Below the pieces are notes generated by a model. That model ran no database searches. It was not told the origin of the DNA and saw only the letters and a program-made list of their open reading frames with translations. From contig CAMDHM010000008.1 of NCBI GenBank assembly GCA_945898195.1, positions 1 to 64,000 on the forward strand: a DNA stretch of 64,000 nt, read 5' to 3'. The stretch is from Pseudobacteriovorax antillogorgiicola (lineage in GTDB: Bacteria; Bdellovibrionota_B; Oligoflexia; Oligoflexales; RGVZ01). The position numbers were made by a program, and so were the translations under genes. Below, piece by piece: positions 17,048-25,125 of this stretch (its first letter is position 1; every line of letters starts with the position of its first letter).

Positions 17048-17209
17048 ATGATGTTCACAAAAGAAGATTTTAAGGTCGACAATGTACGCGATCTGGTTGA
17101 GTTCCTTCCGATCGTTCTTTTTATTGGTTTGGTTGCCCCGTTTTTAATCGCAGCCTACACGCTGGGATTTGTGATGGATGCTACGGGCTGGTTGAAGACA
17201 TCGTCGTAA
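17048..17209 (+). CDS. 53-residue single-span membrane protein
   Basis: A short gene with a good ribosome-binding site (GAAGGGG about eight bases before the ATG). The product starts with a charged segment, MMFTKEDFKVDNVRDLVEF, followed by one long hydrophobic helix (about residues 19-43) and a short polar tail. It converges on ccmG and overlaps its 3' end by 29 bases. No family is recognised. It could be a small accessory subunit of a membrane complex, but that is speculation. Confidence 0.5.
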   Translation: MMFTKEDFKVDNVRDLVEFLPIVLFIGLVAPFLIAAYTLGFVMDATGWLKTSS

Positions 17210-17741
17210 GGCGTGTGGCTTCGGCGATCAGGACATCCCTGGTTAGAGGCCCAGCCTCTTTGTAGCGGATCACCCCGGAAGCATCGATGAAGAAGGTTTC
17301 TGGGACGCCGTAAACTCCATAGTCCAGACCGACCTTTCCCGTTTCATCGATTCCGATCAGAAAAGTTTTACCAGCTTTCTGGGCAAATTCTCGCGCAGCG
17401 TCCGGTGTGTCTTGCACGGCAATCCCGATGACTTGGATGCCCTTGTCCTTCCATAATTGCCAGAATATTTCGAGCATTTCAGATTCTTCGCGACAACTCG
17501 TGCACCAGCTTGCCCAAAAATTCAGGATGACGGGTTTGCCTTTAAAGGCAGCGAAATCTATTTTTTCTCCGCCAATGACAAGGGACGGAACCTCAAAGGT
17601 GGCTGCCGATTTTCCGACGAGTGCCGACGGGATCTTTTGGACGTTGACAAAAAGGCCGCGCGTCAGCAGCCCAACCACAGCAATGGCGGCCAACAATAGT
17701 GCAAGGGAAACGATCCGATGGCGGGTCTTGGCAGAATTCAT
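17181..17741 (-). CDS. ccmG: Periplasmic thiol:disulfide protein CcmG/DsbE-like
   Basis: A 186-residue thioredoxin-fold protein with an N-terminal membrane anchor (about residues 10-30). The redox motif is WASWCTSC (Cys80, Cys83), and GVYGVPETFFID holds the cis-Pro loop and the TFFID sequence typical of CcmG. It reduces apocytochrome c cysteines before heme attachment. Its start overlaps the ccmE stop by four bases, so it is the last gene seen in the ccmABCDE-G run. No CcmF or CcmH homologue is in the window. Confidence 0.88.
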   Translation of the reverse strand: MNSAKTRHRIVSLALLLAAIAVVGLLTRGLFVNVQKIPSALVGKSAATFEVPSLVIGGEKIDFAAFKGKPVILNFWASWCTSCREESEMLEIFWQLWKDKGIQVIGIAVQDTPDAAREFAQKAGKTFLIGIDETGKVGLDYGVYGVPETFFIDASGVIRYKEAGPLTRDVLIAEATRLTTMSSTSP

Positions 17742-18268
17742 GGCGCACCGCCCTGGTCTTTGAATATTGATTTTTCAAGAAGCGCTTTGTCCACGCCTTG
17801 GTTGTGGTCGCCCGGTTTTTTATACTCTTCAGAATGCTTGACCATGAGTTTTCGAGAATTCATTTGCAGGGGGAGTGCAGGCATTCCAGCAGCGACAGGT
17901 TGGCTCACGCCAAGGATTGTTCCTTCGACCACCACGCCTTGGCCTTCTTTGAACATATCGGGCGGGGCACCGCGGTGCTGCACGGAAATGTCGTGCCCTT
18001 TTAGATCGGACATGTTGAATTTTAATTCCAGTTCACTGGCCTTCCAAACCACGGAACCAGGGGTCACCATTCCACCAACACGCACCGTTTTTCCCATGAG
18101 ATCAGCAGCCTTTGCTACGGCCTCATCCGGCGTATAAAAATAGACGGCGTTGTTTCCTAATTGCACGGAAACCAGTGCGACAATCGCCGCGCCAATCACC
18201 GCGCCGCCCAACCACCATTTCAGGCTCTTTTTGCGTTTTCCATTTCTATTTCTATCTTCATGATTCAT
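17738..18268 (-). CDS. ccmE: Cytochrome c-type biogenesis heme chaperone CcmE
   Basis: A 176-residue protein with one N-terminal transmembrane helix (about residues 18-38) and a periplasmic OB-fold domain. VKHSEEY near residue 145 contains the His that binds heme covalently and the nearby Tyr (H-x-x-x-Y). VRVGGMV and VQHRGAPPDMFKEGQGVVVE are also family signatures. CcmE carries heme from the CcmABCD complex to the ligase. Start and stop codons overlap those of ccmD and ccmG by four bases. Confidence 0.93.
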   Translation of the reverse strand: MNHEDRNRNGKRKKSLKWWLGGAVIGAAIVALVSVQLGNNAVYFYTPDEAVAKAADLMGKTVRVGGMVTPGSVVWKASELELKFNMSDLKGHDISVQHRGAPPDMFKEGQGVVVEGTILGVSQPVAAGMPALPLQMNSRKLMVKHSEEYKKPGDHNQGVDKALLEKSIFKDQGGAP

Positions 18269-18408
18269 TTGGCTGCTCCACGCAGGGCGATTAAAATGCG
18301 TTGCAAGCGACGTTGCTCCCGCAACGCCCAGATAGCGTAACCGGCGACAAACAGCAAACCTGCCACGTAGGCGGCAATGATGAAAGACCAGTCATTCATA
18401 CTGTTCAT
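18265..18408 (-). CDS. ccmD: Heme exporter small subunit CcmD
   Basis: A 47-residue protein: a short start (MNSMNDWSF), one hydrophobic helix (about residues 9-28) and a basic tail, EQRRLQRILIALRGAAK. Length, W near the N-terminus, basic tail and location between ccmC and ccmE all fit CcmD, which helps release holo-CcmE from CcmABC. Four-base ATGA overlaps on both sides couple it to ccmC and ccmE. Confidence 0.85.
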   Translation of the reverse strand: MNSMNDWSFIIAAYVAGLLFVAGYAIWALREQRRLQRILIALRGAAK

Positions 18409-19082
18409 GTGAGCGCAGCTCCCGTCTGGGATTCAAGTTCCCGATTCAGTTCAATGCTGCCAGTGCGCAGCCAAGCAAGCCAAAGTGTCATCAACACCAT
18501 CGCCACGATACCAGCAATAAGCACCGTCAGCATTTCAGGCGCCATGGTCGATCCACCGGAACGGATGATCGTCGGCGGTTGATGCAGGGTGCGCCACCAG
18601 GTCACGCTTTTATAGATGATTGGGACGTCGGCAAAAATAAATATGGCAAGGCCCGAGCAAACCGCGAGGCGTTGACGCCCGGCGGGCAGGGCAGAATGAA
18701 GCATCAGGTATCCAGCCAAAAGGATTGCAAGCAGGAATGTTGTCGTGAGGCGCGCGTCCCAAGTCCACCAAGTTCCCCACGTTGGCTTGCCCCAGATCGA
18801 TCCCGTCAATAGGGCAAGGCCCGTCATCAAAAGTCCCGTTTCGGCAAGGGCGCGTTGCCAGGTCAGGAATTTTTCGTTACGCGTCCACAAGGCAGCGGCA
18901 CCGGCGAGGGCTAGAAATAGGCTCGCCGCAAAGGCCGAAATAGCGCTGGGAACATGCAGGTAAATGATTCGGTAGACTTCCCCCTGATTTTGATCTGGCG
19001 GGACCACGGCAAGGGCAGCAGCCCAAACCGCCAGAAGGCATGTCCAGACAGCAATTCCAGTTAACATCAGTTTACGGGGCAT
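18405..19082 (-). CDS. ccmC: Heme handling protein CcmC
   Basis: A 225-residue inner-membrane protein with six predicted helices. The tryptophan-rich periplasmic signature is WGTWWTWDARLT. YLHVPSA and PIIYKSVTWWRTLHQ hold the two conserved His that ligate heme axially. CcmC presents heme to CcmE. It starts with ATG and ends within the ccmD start. A 52-base gap to ccmB is the only gap in the ccmABCDEG run. Confidence 0.93.
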   Translation of the reverse strand: MPRKLMLTGIAVWTCLLAVWAAALAVVPPDQNQGEVYRIIYLHVPSAISAFAASLFLALAGAAALWTRNEKFLTWQRALAETGLLMTGLALLTGSIWGKPTWGTWWTWDARLTTTFLLAILLAGYLMLHSALPAGRQRLAVCSGLAIFIFADVPIIYKSVTWWRTLHQPPTIIRSGGSTMAPEMLTVLIAGIVAMVLMTLWLAWLRTGSIELNRELESQTGAALT

Positions 19083-19134
19083 GGGGTTTCACCTTAACGG
19101 TCATCTTGTGACGGGCTCAAGACCTTCCCCGGTT

Positions 19135-19854
19135 TTAATCGCTTTTCACCAATTCGCCAAACAGCAAAATCCCCAGGGTCAGGAAGATTACATTTGCCGA
19201 AATCGACACGGTGACCCATCCGCCGATCATGCTGGCGGCCGCAACCATGGTCTCCGGCGCGACAATGGCGGCTCCGCCTTGGGTGCCGGCCAACAGTAGC
19301 GGGGTTGACAGCGGAAAGTATAGCAGGGGAAACAGGACGGTTCTGGCGTGGGCTCGTAGGGTCATGGCAGCTAGCGTGACGCCAAGGCTGCCCAAGCCAG
19401 CCACGGTGAGCAGGCAGAGGCCGGTAAATGCAAGGAGGCGATCCAGGGGCAGAGACACGCCGCAAAAGAGCGCGCTGATGGCGATGGAGGGGACTAGAAT
19501 GGTTGCCCCTTGCATGAGGACTACAGCCAGCTTGGCAAGGAAAATAGCGCTCGGCGAAACCGGGGTTGCGCGCAACAGGTCAAAGGCCCGGTCCTGATAT
19601 TCAGGGTCAAAAACGCGGGAAAGAGCCGTTTGCGTCGCCAAAATGAGGCTCAAAAAAACCTGGGCAACGAATGCCGCAGGACGCAACTCGGGTGCGGGCT
19701 CGCCAAACGTGAAGGCGATCACCACGAGGATGACCATTGCAAAGAGGATTGGAGAGATGACGCGCTCGCGGTCGGCAAATTCGGCTTTGAGCGTCTGCCG
19801 AAAGAGGATGCGAAATTGGGTCAGCAGGTTAGGCGTTTTGGGGGCCGCTATCAT
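19135..19854 (-). CDS. ccmB: Heme exporter permease CcmB
   Basis: A 239-residue membrane protein with six predicted helices and the CcmB family pattern: DRERVISPILFA near the N-terminus, LSRVFDPEYQDRAFDLL, and PLLLAGTQG. CcmB is the membrane subunit that with CcmA, CcmC and CcmD drives release of heme-loaded CcmE. The start overlaps the ccmA stop by four bases. Confidence 0.93.
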   Translation of the reverse strand: MIAAPKTPNLLTQFRILFRQTLKAEFADRERVISPILFAMVILVVIAFTFGEPAPELRPAAFVAQVFLSLILATQTALSRVFDPEYQDRAFDLLRATPVSPSAIFLAKLAVVLMQGATILVPSIAISALFCGVSLPLDRLLAFTGLCLLTVAGLGSLGVTLAAMTLRAHARTVLFPLLYFPLSTPLLLAGTQGGAAIVAPETMVAAASMIGGWVTVSISANVIFLTLGILLFGELVKSD

Positions 19855-20552
19855 GATCGCCCACCCGTCGCGGCGACACCGAAAAGAAAATCAGTCTTTA
19901 TCTCCAAAACGCGCGTGGTAATTCCTGTAAAAATACGGGTGTCGTGGGAAACAATCACCGCAGCCCCACTATTTTCCAGATGCCGGCGCAACGTAAAAAC
20001 AAAAGTCGCGACGGCATCTTCATCGAGCCCCGATACCGGCTCATCGAGCAGCCATAGCGGAGTCCCATTCAAGACCAAGCGCGCTAAAGCGAGGCGCCGT
20101 TTCATGCCTGTGGAAAATTTGGCAACAGGCAGTGCGTAATTTTCGAGCCCCCGGGCCATAGCAGTTTCATTGGCGGTTCCCGCGGTGATTCCCGAAATTA
20201 GTGGATGATCTAGCTTCCATTCAGCCAGGGATTTTTGAAGGGAGTCAGCAGAAACTTTTTTTCCGCTGCGCAACTCGTGCCAGAAATGCAGGTTCGCCGC
20301 CGCGCCGAGTTTTAGGTGAAAGCCGTTGGCCTCTGCCGGCAGGTATTCAAAATGCTCTGAAATGCTCTCAATCTCGCCCTTCTGGGGGTCCAGAAGTCCA
20401 GCGCAGATTCGCAGGAAGGTCGATTTTCCGGCGCCATTGGGGCCGCGCAGATGGATCAGTTCGCCAGGCAAAACCGTGAGGTCCACATTTTGGAATAAGG
20501 TTCGTCCCGGATAGGAAAAACCAATGCCTCGGGTTCTTAAAAAGGGATTCAA
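19851..20552 (-). CDS. ccmA: Heme exporter ATPase CcmA
   Basis: A 233-residue ABC ATPase. Walker A is GPNGAGKST (about 37-45), the signature region is KFSTGMKRRLALARL, Walker B is LWLLDEPVSGLD, and the switch His is in VIVSHDTR. The signature reads STGMKRR instead of SSGQ, as often in CcmA. It powers the CcmABCD complex. The best start is a TTG at 20552 with no clear Shine-Dalgarno. It begins 18 bases after the barrel-like gene upstream, which may therefore share its transcript. Confidence 0.9.
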   Translation of the reverse strand: MNPFLRTRGIGFSYPGRTLFQNVDLTVLPGELIHLRGPNGAGKSTFLRICAGLLDPQKGEIESISEHFEYLPAEANGFHLKLGAAANLHFWHELRSGKKVSADSLQKSLAEWKLDHPLISGITAGTANETAMARGLENYALPVAKFSTGMKRRLALARLVLNGTPLWLLDEPVSGLDEDAVATFVFTLRRHLENSGAAVIVSHDTRIFTGITTRVLEIKTDFLFGVAATGGRS

Positions 20553-20570
20553 AGTGGGGGTCGACTTTCG

Positions 20571-21746
20571 TTAAAATTCAGCGACGTTCACAAACACAGT
20601 ACCGTTCAAACGCCTTTCGATCACGCGTTTGTTGCCGACACCAATATCTTCGGCCCGCGAGGAAACTTCAAGATTGATCAGGCCACCATTAAGGAAAATC
20701 CCCATACTTGGGCCGGCAGATTCCCATCCGGCTCGCAAGGCGGCCAAGGCGTAACTGCCGGGCAGGTGCCCGAGGGTGACTTCAACCCCCGTATGGATTT
20801 TTTTCTCCAAGGTGATTTCCTTTTGAAGCAGTCGGTCGGCTTCGATGCAAAAGGAAATGCGCGCAGCGCCCTTGACCTTTGGGGTCATGCTGAATCCTAT
20901 CGTCAAGTCTTGGGGCACCGTATAGGAATCCACGCCATCGGTGCCGCTGGTGTATTTCGTGCCATTAAAATGATGGATCGTCAGGCCCAAGGTCGGAGCG
21001 TGCTTTTCACTCATTCGCCAGAGAAACCCAACCGTGTCGTCGGTGCCGGTGAATTCTTTTTTGTTATCAGAGATGAAACTTGAACGCTCCGATGCCGTGA
21101 TAAGTTGATCGTAAGTTGCATCGCCGACCACATCAGTTTGAGTGAAGCGATTGCGAAAAAAACCGACGCTGACAAGGCCCTTTGGTTCCGTAATGCTGTA
21201 GCCGTACCCAGTGCCTGAACGAATCCGGTATGCCGTGCTGATGGTTGAATTGTCATCCGCAGCACTGACGGCGGCGAGTTGAGTGTCGTAGTAGGGCAGA
21301 AACATGAAACGCCCCAGGACAGCCCCGGCTGAAAGGGTGTTCCGGAAATATTGGCGTTCGCCCTCGGCGGCCGCAAGAAGCGCCTTTGCCACCGCAGGAT
21401 CATCGGCAGCATTTTGGCTGCGAAACGATCGGTTCATGGAATACGTGTTCGCATTTGCGCCAATCAAAATGTGCGGAAAATACACCTTCCGGGCAAATGG
21501 AATTTTGGCGTCTTTGCCTAATCCAAAGCCGCCAATCCCGGCCGGGTTTTGCCAGGCTGCGTCCATATCATCAGCCATGCTGGCTATGGATCCACCCAAT
21601 GCGGACGCGCGCGCTGAAGTGAAGTTGTCGTCATCCAGGACCGTTTTTTCGCTGGCAGCAGCAGCCGTGCTTTGTCCCAAAGCTGGCGCCGCCAAGGTCT
21701 CAGCGAGCGCAATCAAGTAAAGTAATTTTGTGTACTTCCTAAACAA
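20571..21746 (-). CDS. PorV/FadL-like outer-membrane protein
   Basis: About 391 residues with a signal peptide ending near ALGQS. The mature N-terminus reads SARASALGGSIASMADDMDA, then AWQNPAGIG, the pattern of PorV/UPF0164 and FadL-type barrels (A-R-x-x-x-x-G-G-...-D-x-x-x-x-x-x-N-P-A). Alternating strands follow to an aromatic C-terminus (NVAEF). It probably sits in the outer membrane; the substrate is unknown. The TTG at 21746, with GGAGGG close upstream, gives a proper signal peptide; a TTG at 21794 would add 16 residues. It precedes ccmA by 18 bases. Confidence 0.65.
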   Translation of the reverse strand: MFRKYTKLLYLIALAETLAAPALGQSTAAAASEKTVLDDDNFTSARASALGGSIASMADDMDAAWQNPAGIGGFGLGKDAKIPFARKVYFPHILIGANANTYSMNRSFRSQNAADDPAVAKALLAAAEGERQYFRNTLSAGAVLGRFMFLPYYDTQLAAVSAADDNSTISTAYRIRSGTGYGYSITEPKGLVSVGFFRNRFTQTDVVGDATYDQLITASERSSFISDNKKEFTGTDDTVGFLWRMSEKHAPTLGLTIHHFNGTKYTSGTDGVDSYTVPQDLTIGFSMTPKVKGAARISFCIEADRLLQKEITLEKKIHTGVEVTLGHLPGSYALAALRAGWESAGPSMGIFLNGGLINLEVSSRAEDIGVGNKRVIERRLNGTVFVNVAEF

Positions 21747-21830
21747 ATTCCCTCCAACAACTGGTCGAGCCAGATTGAGGAGGGAATCGGCCAAAAAGGC
21801 GGAAACTTAAGGGGTTTTTGTCGCGTCGGG

Positions 21831-22163
21831 TTAGCGCCCGCCGGACTCAAGGCTCGATGCCGATTCGATCATTTGGGGGTGCCAACGTTGCCGCAGCTTG
21901 ATGAAATCATAGTCTTTCGAGTTCTTATTGTTGGTGACCAAGGTTCCCAACGGAGTCTTGCGTTGGCCCCCGATGTCGACTTCATCAAAGTTGACCTTAG
22001 TCTTGTCACCCTTTCCGGACTTGCCTTCCCTGGTGATGAACTTTTCGCGGCCCTTGGCGGCTTTAGCCCATGCTGTTTCAGCGGTGAGTTCTGTAATGGC
22101 TCCCGCCGTGCTTGCGATTGCGGCAAAGGCCAAGATTAGTTTTCTTAGGTTTAGGCAGGACAT
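21831..22163 (-). CDS. Small exported protein of unknown function
   Basis: A 110-residue protein with a signal peptide (MSCLNLRKLILAFAAIASTA, then GAITELTAETAWA). The mature part is lysine-rich and contains VNFDEVDIGGQRKTPLG, a later FIKLRQRWHPQMIESA, and a Ser/Glu tail. A short F-[DE]-x-x-x-I-x-G-...-P-x-G motif followed by a R-x-x-[FW]-x-P-[EQ]-[MI] motif recurs in exported proteins of myxobacteria and relatives, as I recall, without known function. It lies upstream of the barrel-like gene. Confidence 0.6.
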   Translation of the reverse strand: MSCLNLRKLILAFAAIASTAGAITELTAETAWAKAAKGREKFITREGKSGKGDKTKVNFDEVDIGGQRKTPLGTLVTNNKNSKDYDFIKLRQRWHPQMIESASSLESGGR

Positions 22164-22281
22164 GGGTTCCCTCCGGTGCGTCTTTCCTCAATACTATACT
22201 TACGGAACAATCCGTCCAAATCTTAACCTGAATCGGGCGTCCCGACAGAATGTGGTCGGATCGCCGTTGAGGTGAATGTAA

Positions 22282-23265
22282 GTGACCAAAATTAAAGCGT
22301 TATTCTTAGTGTTGTGGATTTTTGTTGGCGATGCGTCGCCCCAAATGTCGGCGTTTGGAGCTGTGGCAGTTCCATCGTTCAAGGGGCCGCAGCCGGTTTT
22401 ACGCCTCGGAGACTCCCCGGAAATGTTGCGCCTTGACCCGAGGGGACGATTTCTGGCGTTTCGTCAGGGAGAAAAACTGAAGGTTTTGGACCTGAAGGAT
22501 TCGGCGGTGCATTTGGTGGGGCATGTGCCAGATGGTCCAGCCTATACGTGGGCTCCCGATGGCTTTCGATTGCTGTATATAAATATCCCTGCTCCGACCG
22601 AGTTGGATCAGAATGGTAAGGCGATTCCGACGACGCACATAGAGGTTTTTGATGCGGCCCTTGGGCAGAGTAAGACGGTGCGTAAATTGGCTTCTGCAAC
22701 CGGATTTCCGACGATGGATCCGCGGACCCTTGGTGCGTACCTTTTCACACCAGATGGCCTAACCACCGTAAAACTTACATTTCCCGACGACCGTTTGGCT
22801 AAATGGCAGATTGCGCACCGCGACAACGGAAAAGGCAAATACGTTGCAACAGGCCGCGGGTTGCTTTGGTTCAACGGTGATGGAACGAAAATGATTCAGC
22901 TGGAAGACGATGGTGGGGCATTGGAATCGTTTTCCGTCAGTCCTGATGGGTCGGCGGTTACGTGGTCAACGGTGGATGGGTATGTGTACCGAAGTCGCGA
23001 GGGGGCTCCCGCAGAACTCGTCGACCGCGGTCGTGATCCTGCTTGGCACCCGGAAAAAAATGAATTGATCTATGCCGGAGCCCGAATGAGCGGCAACAAA
23101 ATTTCCGGATACGATTTGAAGGTGGCGGACGGCAAGGAAAAGCGGTTCATCACAAATACGCCATTCTCGGACGAACGTTGGCCTCAGTGGCATCACGCCG
23201 GCAAGCGTATTTTCTACACGGTGGCGCGGACCACCGACCTATTTATGGTCGAGCAAAAGCCCTAA
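22282..23265 (+). CDS. TolB-like beta-propeller protein
   Basis: A 327-residue exported protein with a signal sequence and repeated strands of the WD40-like/PD40 type, as in TolB: LRLDPRGRFLAF, YTWAPDGFRLLY, FSVSPDGSAVTW, DPAWHPEKNELIY and WPQWHHAGKRIFY, one about every 45-60 residues. It starts at a GTG with GAGGTG upstream. TolB itself links outer-membrane proteins to peptidoglycan; this is not clearly TolB because the N-terminal domain is short. A periplasmic binding role is inferred. The next exported protein follows 21 bases later. Confidence 0.65.
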   Translation: MTKIKALFLVLWIFVGDASPQMSAFGAVAVPSFKGPQPVLRLGDSPEMLRLDPRGRFLAFRQGEKLKVLDLKDSAVHLVGHVPDGPAYTWAPDGFRLLYINIPAPTELDQNGKAIPTTHIEVFDAALGQSKTVRKLASATGFPTMDPRTLGAYLFTPDGLTTVKLTFPDDRLAKWQIAHRDNGKGKYVATGRGLLWFNGDGTKMIQLEDDGGALESFSVSPDGSAVTWSTVDGYVYRSREGAPAELVDRGRDPAWHPEKNELIYAGARMSGNKISGYDLKVADGKEKRFITNTPFSDERWPQWHHAGKRIFYTVARTTDLFMVEQKP

Positions 23266-23286
23266 AAAGCCGTGAGGAACGATGGC

Positions 23287-24420
23287 ATGAGATTCTTCGG
23301 CGCGGCGACATTTCTCTTCGTTTCATCTGGTCTGGCTCAGGCGGGATCAGGGAAGTTGCCAGAAAATTTTTTGAAACTCGGCGAGGAAGACCGGGTGGCC
23401 GCACTGGCGCCGATTTTCCAACCATCCCCATTTGAATCTGCTGTTTTGGATTCGCCGGAACAACAGAAAATTATCGCTGGGACCGATGTTCCGCCAGAGC
23501 GTTTGCACGGTTATATCAGGGTCAATCCACCCAAGGGCACGTGCATCAAGATTGAACGTTTGACGCAGGAATCCGATCCTGCGGCGGTGCGTCCGCCGAT
23601 TAAAGTTTGTAAGCCAGAAGACGTTCCGTTCAGATTGGGCGAGATGGATGAATTCTCGGAGTTGACGTGGATCGTGCGAGTAAACCGCATGGATCAGGGG
23701 ACGCGTGTTTCTTGGCGATTGCCCTATCGAATTGCTTTCGTGGTGCCATATGCCGCCAAGCTGCCCGCGGAACCCGTGCCAATTTACATCCGAAGTTGCG
23801 AGGCCAGCATTTCAGCTGAGATGGGTCGACGGGTTTTCGTGAACACGTTCAGTGGCGAAAGATGGTTTATCCGTTTTCCGTCGAAAGATTATGCGATGGA
23901 TTCAGGCGCCGATTTTAATCTTGATACGGGAAATGCACCCCTTGTTAAGAATGGATTCGGGTTCCGTGTCGCTCGTCGGCGCAGTAAAGTTCTTGAGGAA
24001 CGCGAGGCCCGCAAAAATCCCAATAAAAAACCGGTAAAAAAAGTCGAGGCCAAGCCAGCAAAAAAAGCGGCAAAAGCGACTCCGACGCCCACTCCGGAGC
24101 CGTCCAAAGGTCCGTTTCAGCCGACAGATTACGGTTGGAAGATCTCTCGCTTCAATTCGTTCTATATGAATGCATCAAACTTTATGCCGGACGGTGCGGT
24201 GACTCCCGGCATGAAGGGCGATTGTCGTTATACCTTTGAAACTTCTGGGGTGGAATATCCCGAAGGCGGCTTGATCGAGTGCCACGGACCAGATCGCTTT
24301 TCTTACGTTTATTTGCCCTTAAACTGCCTGCGCGACAAAAACTTTCGGGCCGAGCGTGTGGAGCCCCCTAAAAAAGAAGAGCCAACCCCGGTGCCTGTGG
24401 CGACTCCAAAACCGCATTAA
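23287..24420 (+). CDS. Exported protein with Lys/Pro-rich linker
   Basis: A 377-residue protein with a signal peptide (MRFFGAATFLFVSSGLAQA). A first domain contains scattered Cys. Then comes a low-complexity Lys/Ala/Pro linker (KKPVKKVEAKPAKKAAKATP, continuing as TPTPEP) and a second domain with ISRFNSFYMNASNF and a Cys-rich end, closing in a Pro-rich tail. The ATG at 23287 has GAGGAA eight bases upstream. No family is recognised. It probably forms a transcription unit with the propeller gene upstream. Confidence 0.55.
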   Translation: MRFFGAATFLFVSSGLAQAGSGKLPENFLKLGEEDRVAALAPIFQPSPFESAVLDSPEQQKIIAGTDVPPERLHGYIRVNPPKGTCIKIERLTQESDPAAVRPPIKVCKPEDVPFRLGEMDEFSELTWIVRVNRMDQGTRVSWRLPYRIAFVVPYAAKLPAEPVPIYIRSCEASISAEMGRRVFVNTFSGERWFIRFPSKDYAMDSGADFNLDTGNAPLVKNGFGFRVARRRSKVLEEREARKNPNKKPVKKVEAKPAKKAAKATPTPTPEPSKGPFQPTDYGWKISRFNSFYMNASNFMPDGAVTPGMKGDCRYTFETSGVEYPEGGLIECHGPDRFSYVYLPLNCLRDKNFRAERVEPPKKEEPTPVPVATPKPH

Positions 24421-24430
24421 AGCGCGAGGC

Positions 24431-25084
24431 TCAGATGGCGGTTAGGTATTTAATGGATTCTTCGACCTCGACAAGATCTTCAGGCGTAGCTTTGAGGTAA
24501 CGCATCAGCATCCATGAATTTCGGTCGCCAACATAGATGGCAGGCAACTCTGGATTTTTGAAGGCCGCCAACACCTCATGCGTCGCCAGCACACCAGATT
24601 TCATTCCGTGTTCAGCCATGAATCCCGTTGCGTCCTGTTTCGTGTCATTGGTGAAAATATTGATGTAGTTGATCGGAAGTCGTGCCGTCCGCGCTTGCAG
24701 CCGCAAGATCTCAGGCATCATTTTTACGCAGGGAGCGCACCAGGTTGCCAACATCACGACCACCGTCATTTCACCGCGGGCTGGTTTGTAAACAAATTTT
24801 TCTAAGCCTGGTAATGCAATCGCATTGAATGAGGGAAAGGGAAGCCATTCATGCACGTAACCGTCCGTGTGGTCCATTTTGGATTTCACGTCCGGAGCGG
24901 GATGGGCATCTTCTTTTTTTGGGCCCTTTTTGCCATTGAGCTTTTGATCGACCGCTTTCTTGAACTTGCCGTCTTGCTCGTCTGCCTTGGGTGGGTCGTT
25001 GGCAAGGGCTGTCGGGACAATGGTCAAGGACATTGGAATAATAAAAACCAATAATTTCAATATGTTGTGCGATTTTTTTCGCAT
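24431..25084 (-). CDS. Periplasmic thioredoxin-like protein
   Basis: A 217-residue protein with a signal peptide (to about residue 29), a Lys/Asp-rich spacer (30-70) and a thioredoxin fold. The redox motif is ATWCAPC (Cys116, Cys119), and PELPAIYVG holds the cis-Pro loop. It resembles TlpA/ResA-type reductases, which reduce periplasmic disulfides, but no specific substrate can be named. It is divergent from the RelA/SpoT-fold gene, with about 40 bases between the starts. Confidence 0.75.
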   Translation of the reverse strand: MRKKSHNILKLLVFIIPMSLTIVPTALANDPPKADEQDGKFKKAVDQKLNGKKGPKKEDAHPAPDVKSKMDHTDGYVHEWLPFPSFNAIALPGLEKFVYKPARGEMTVVVMLATWCAPCVKMMPEILRLQARTARLPINYINIFTNDTKQDATGFMAEHGMKSGVLATHEVLAAFKNPELPAIYVGDRNSWMLMRYLKATPEDLVEVEESIKYLTAI

Positions 25085-25125
25085 ATTTGGCCCCGATCAA
25101 ATGTTCCCTTACACTTGATTGTAGC

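Noticed and set aside
19510-20139. A 209-codon plus-strand ORF
   Set aside because: It is antisense to ccmA and ccmB and has composition typical of a shadow frame.
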